A stretch of DNA of 56,335 nucleotides from Bryobacterales bacterium (lineage in GTDB: Bacteria; Acidobacteriota; Terriglobia; Bryobacterales; UBA6623): positions 1-56,335 of the forward strand of contig JAPPMG010000051.1 in the NCBI GenBank assembly GCA_028819215.1, given 5' to 3'. Below, one piece after another: positions 56,041-56,335 of the stretch; position 1 is the first letter of the stretch; each line of letters starts with the position of its first letter. Below the pieces are notes generated by a model. The model was not told where the DNA came from. It searched no databases and was given only the letters and a program-made list of their open reading frames with translations. Both the position numbers and the translations under genes were made by a program.

Positions 56041-56335
56041 ATGTCAACCAGCACTACCACAGACACGCCTGTTCCCGCAGCTCCAGCGGCGGATGTCGCC
56101 GCCGAGGTGCGGCAGGCCGACGAGGTCGAGTACCCCGAAGGCCAGTGGGTCGCGCAGAGCACCTCTCACGGCGACGCCGTCGAGCAGGCCGCCGGGGCCT
56201 TGCGCCAGCACTTCCGGGAGCGCGCGGAGGTGCTGGTGGCGATGGAGCTAAGGGTGTACTACCGGCGTGGCAACAACCAGGTCTGGCTGCAGCCGGATGT
56301 GCAGGTGGTGCACGGGGTGGGGGTGCGCCAAGCTA
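56041..56335 (+). CDS. Uma2 family putative endonuclease, 5' part
   Basis: The first 98 codons are in the window and the gene runs off the right edge. After a low-complexity start (STTTDTPVPAAPAADVAAEV) come EYPEGQWVAQSTSHGDAVEQ, a helix ALRQHFRERAEVLVAMELRV and YYRRGNNQVWLQPDVQVVHG, where the Asp in QPDV is the first catalytic-type acid of the PD-(D/E)xK fold. Uma2 (DUF820) genes are abundant in some bacteria and have no agreed function. A TACAAT box lies upstream at about 55996. Confidence 0.85.
   Translation, partial: MSTSTTTDTPVPAAPAADVAAEVRQADEVEYPEGQWVAQSTSHGDAVEQAAGALRQHFRERAEVLVAMELRVYYRRGNNQVWLQPDVQVVHGVGVRQA

Overview
The window is a GC-rich bacterial chromosome segment, most likely from an Acidobacteriota genome near Solibacter/Bryobacterales (inference). 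The reasons are paired DUF1501 and PSD1 cytochrome genes, an ADOP-type permease, two secreted proteins with a PFVTNQ-type C-terminal block, bacillithiol synthesis (bshC), and two tandem cytochrome oxidase subunit III genes. An apolipoprotein N-acyltransferase argues for a Gram-negative envelope. I found no rRNA, tRNA, CRISPR array, insertion sequence or phage gene.

Layout. 1-3.6 kb (minus): an ftsB-like gene, a PSD1 cytochrome gene and a DUF1501 gene broken near the left edge. 3.8-9.4 kb (plus): a Tat-exported sugar isomerase-like protein, two paralogous secreted proteins and a MoxR ATPase. 9.7-16.5 kb: an ADOP permease (minus), an NHL propeller protein, a DUF29 protein, a doubtful small ORF, then DUF58 and a BatD-like protein, the usual partners of MoxR. 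16.5-22.9 kb: an aldolase/acyl-CoA ligase pair diverges from a D-threonine aldolase-like/bshC pair; a DHDPS-fold protein without recognisable catalytic residues follows. 23.1-27.1 kb: a secreted TPR protein, an amidohydrolase and fabH. 27.1-32.3 kb (plus): a compact run of a zinc-ribbon membrane microprotein, an Rrf2 regulator with a clear operator, cysK, lipA, lnt and prfB, the last with a programmed +1 frameshift. 32.4-37.9 kb: an accessory stretch with an AAA/DUF4143 ATPase, an M48 protease, a cyclase, a vapB whose toxin is reduced to a few codons, and a hicAB pair with a damaged hicA. 37.9-44.5 kb: a second, intact PSD1/DUF1501 pair, with a LamG insertion, diverging from an alpha/beta hydrolase. 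44.6-50.2 kb (minus): a secreted metalloprotease-like protein and a six-gene aa3-type oxidase operon. 50.5-56.3 kb: an FG-GAP protein, a translationally coupled sigma/anti-sigma/secreted-protein operon, an orphan vapB, an intact RHH/PIN toxin-antitoxin pair and the start of a Uma2 gene.

Three themes run through the window. First, several genes have a -10-like hexamer ending 6-7 bases before the start codon, which predicts leaderless mRNAs. Second, five proteins carry twin-arginine signals, including enzymes of families that are often cytosolic. Third, toxin-antitoxin loci occur in several stages of decay. Thiol metabolism also recurs (bshC; Rrf2-cysK), and a CymR/CysK-like control circuit is the most testable regulatory idea. 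All functional statements come from reading motifs by eye; no database search was run.
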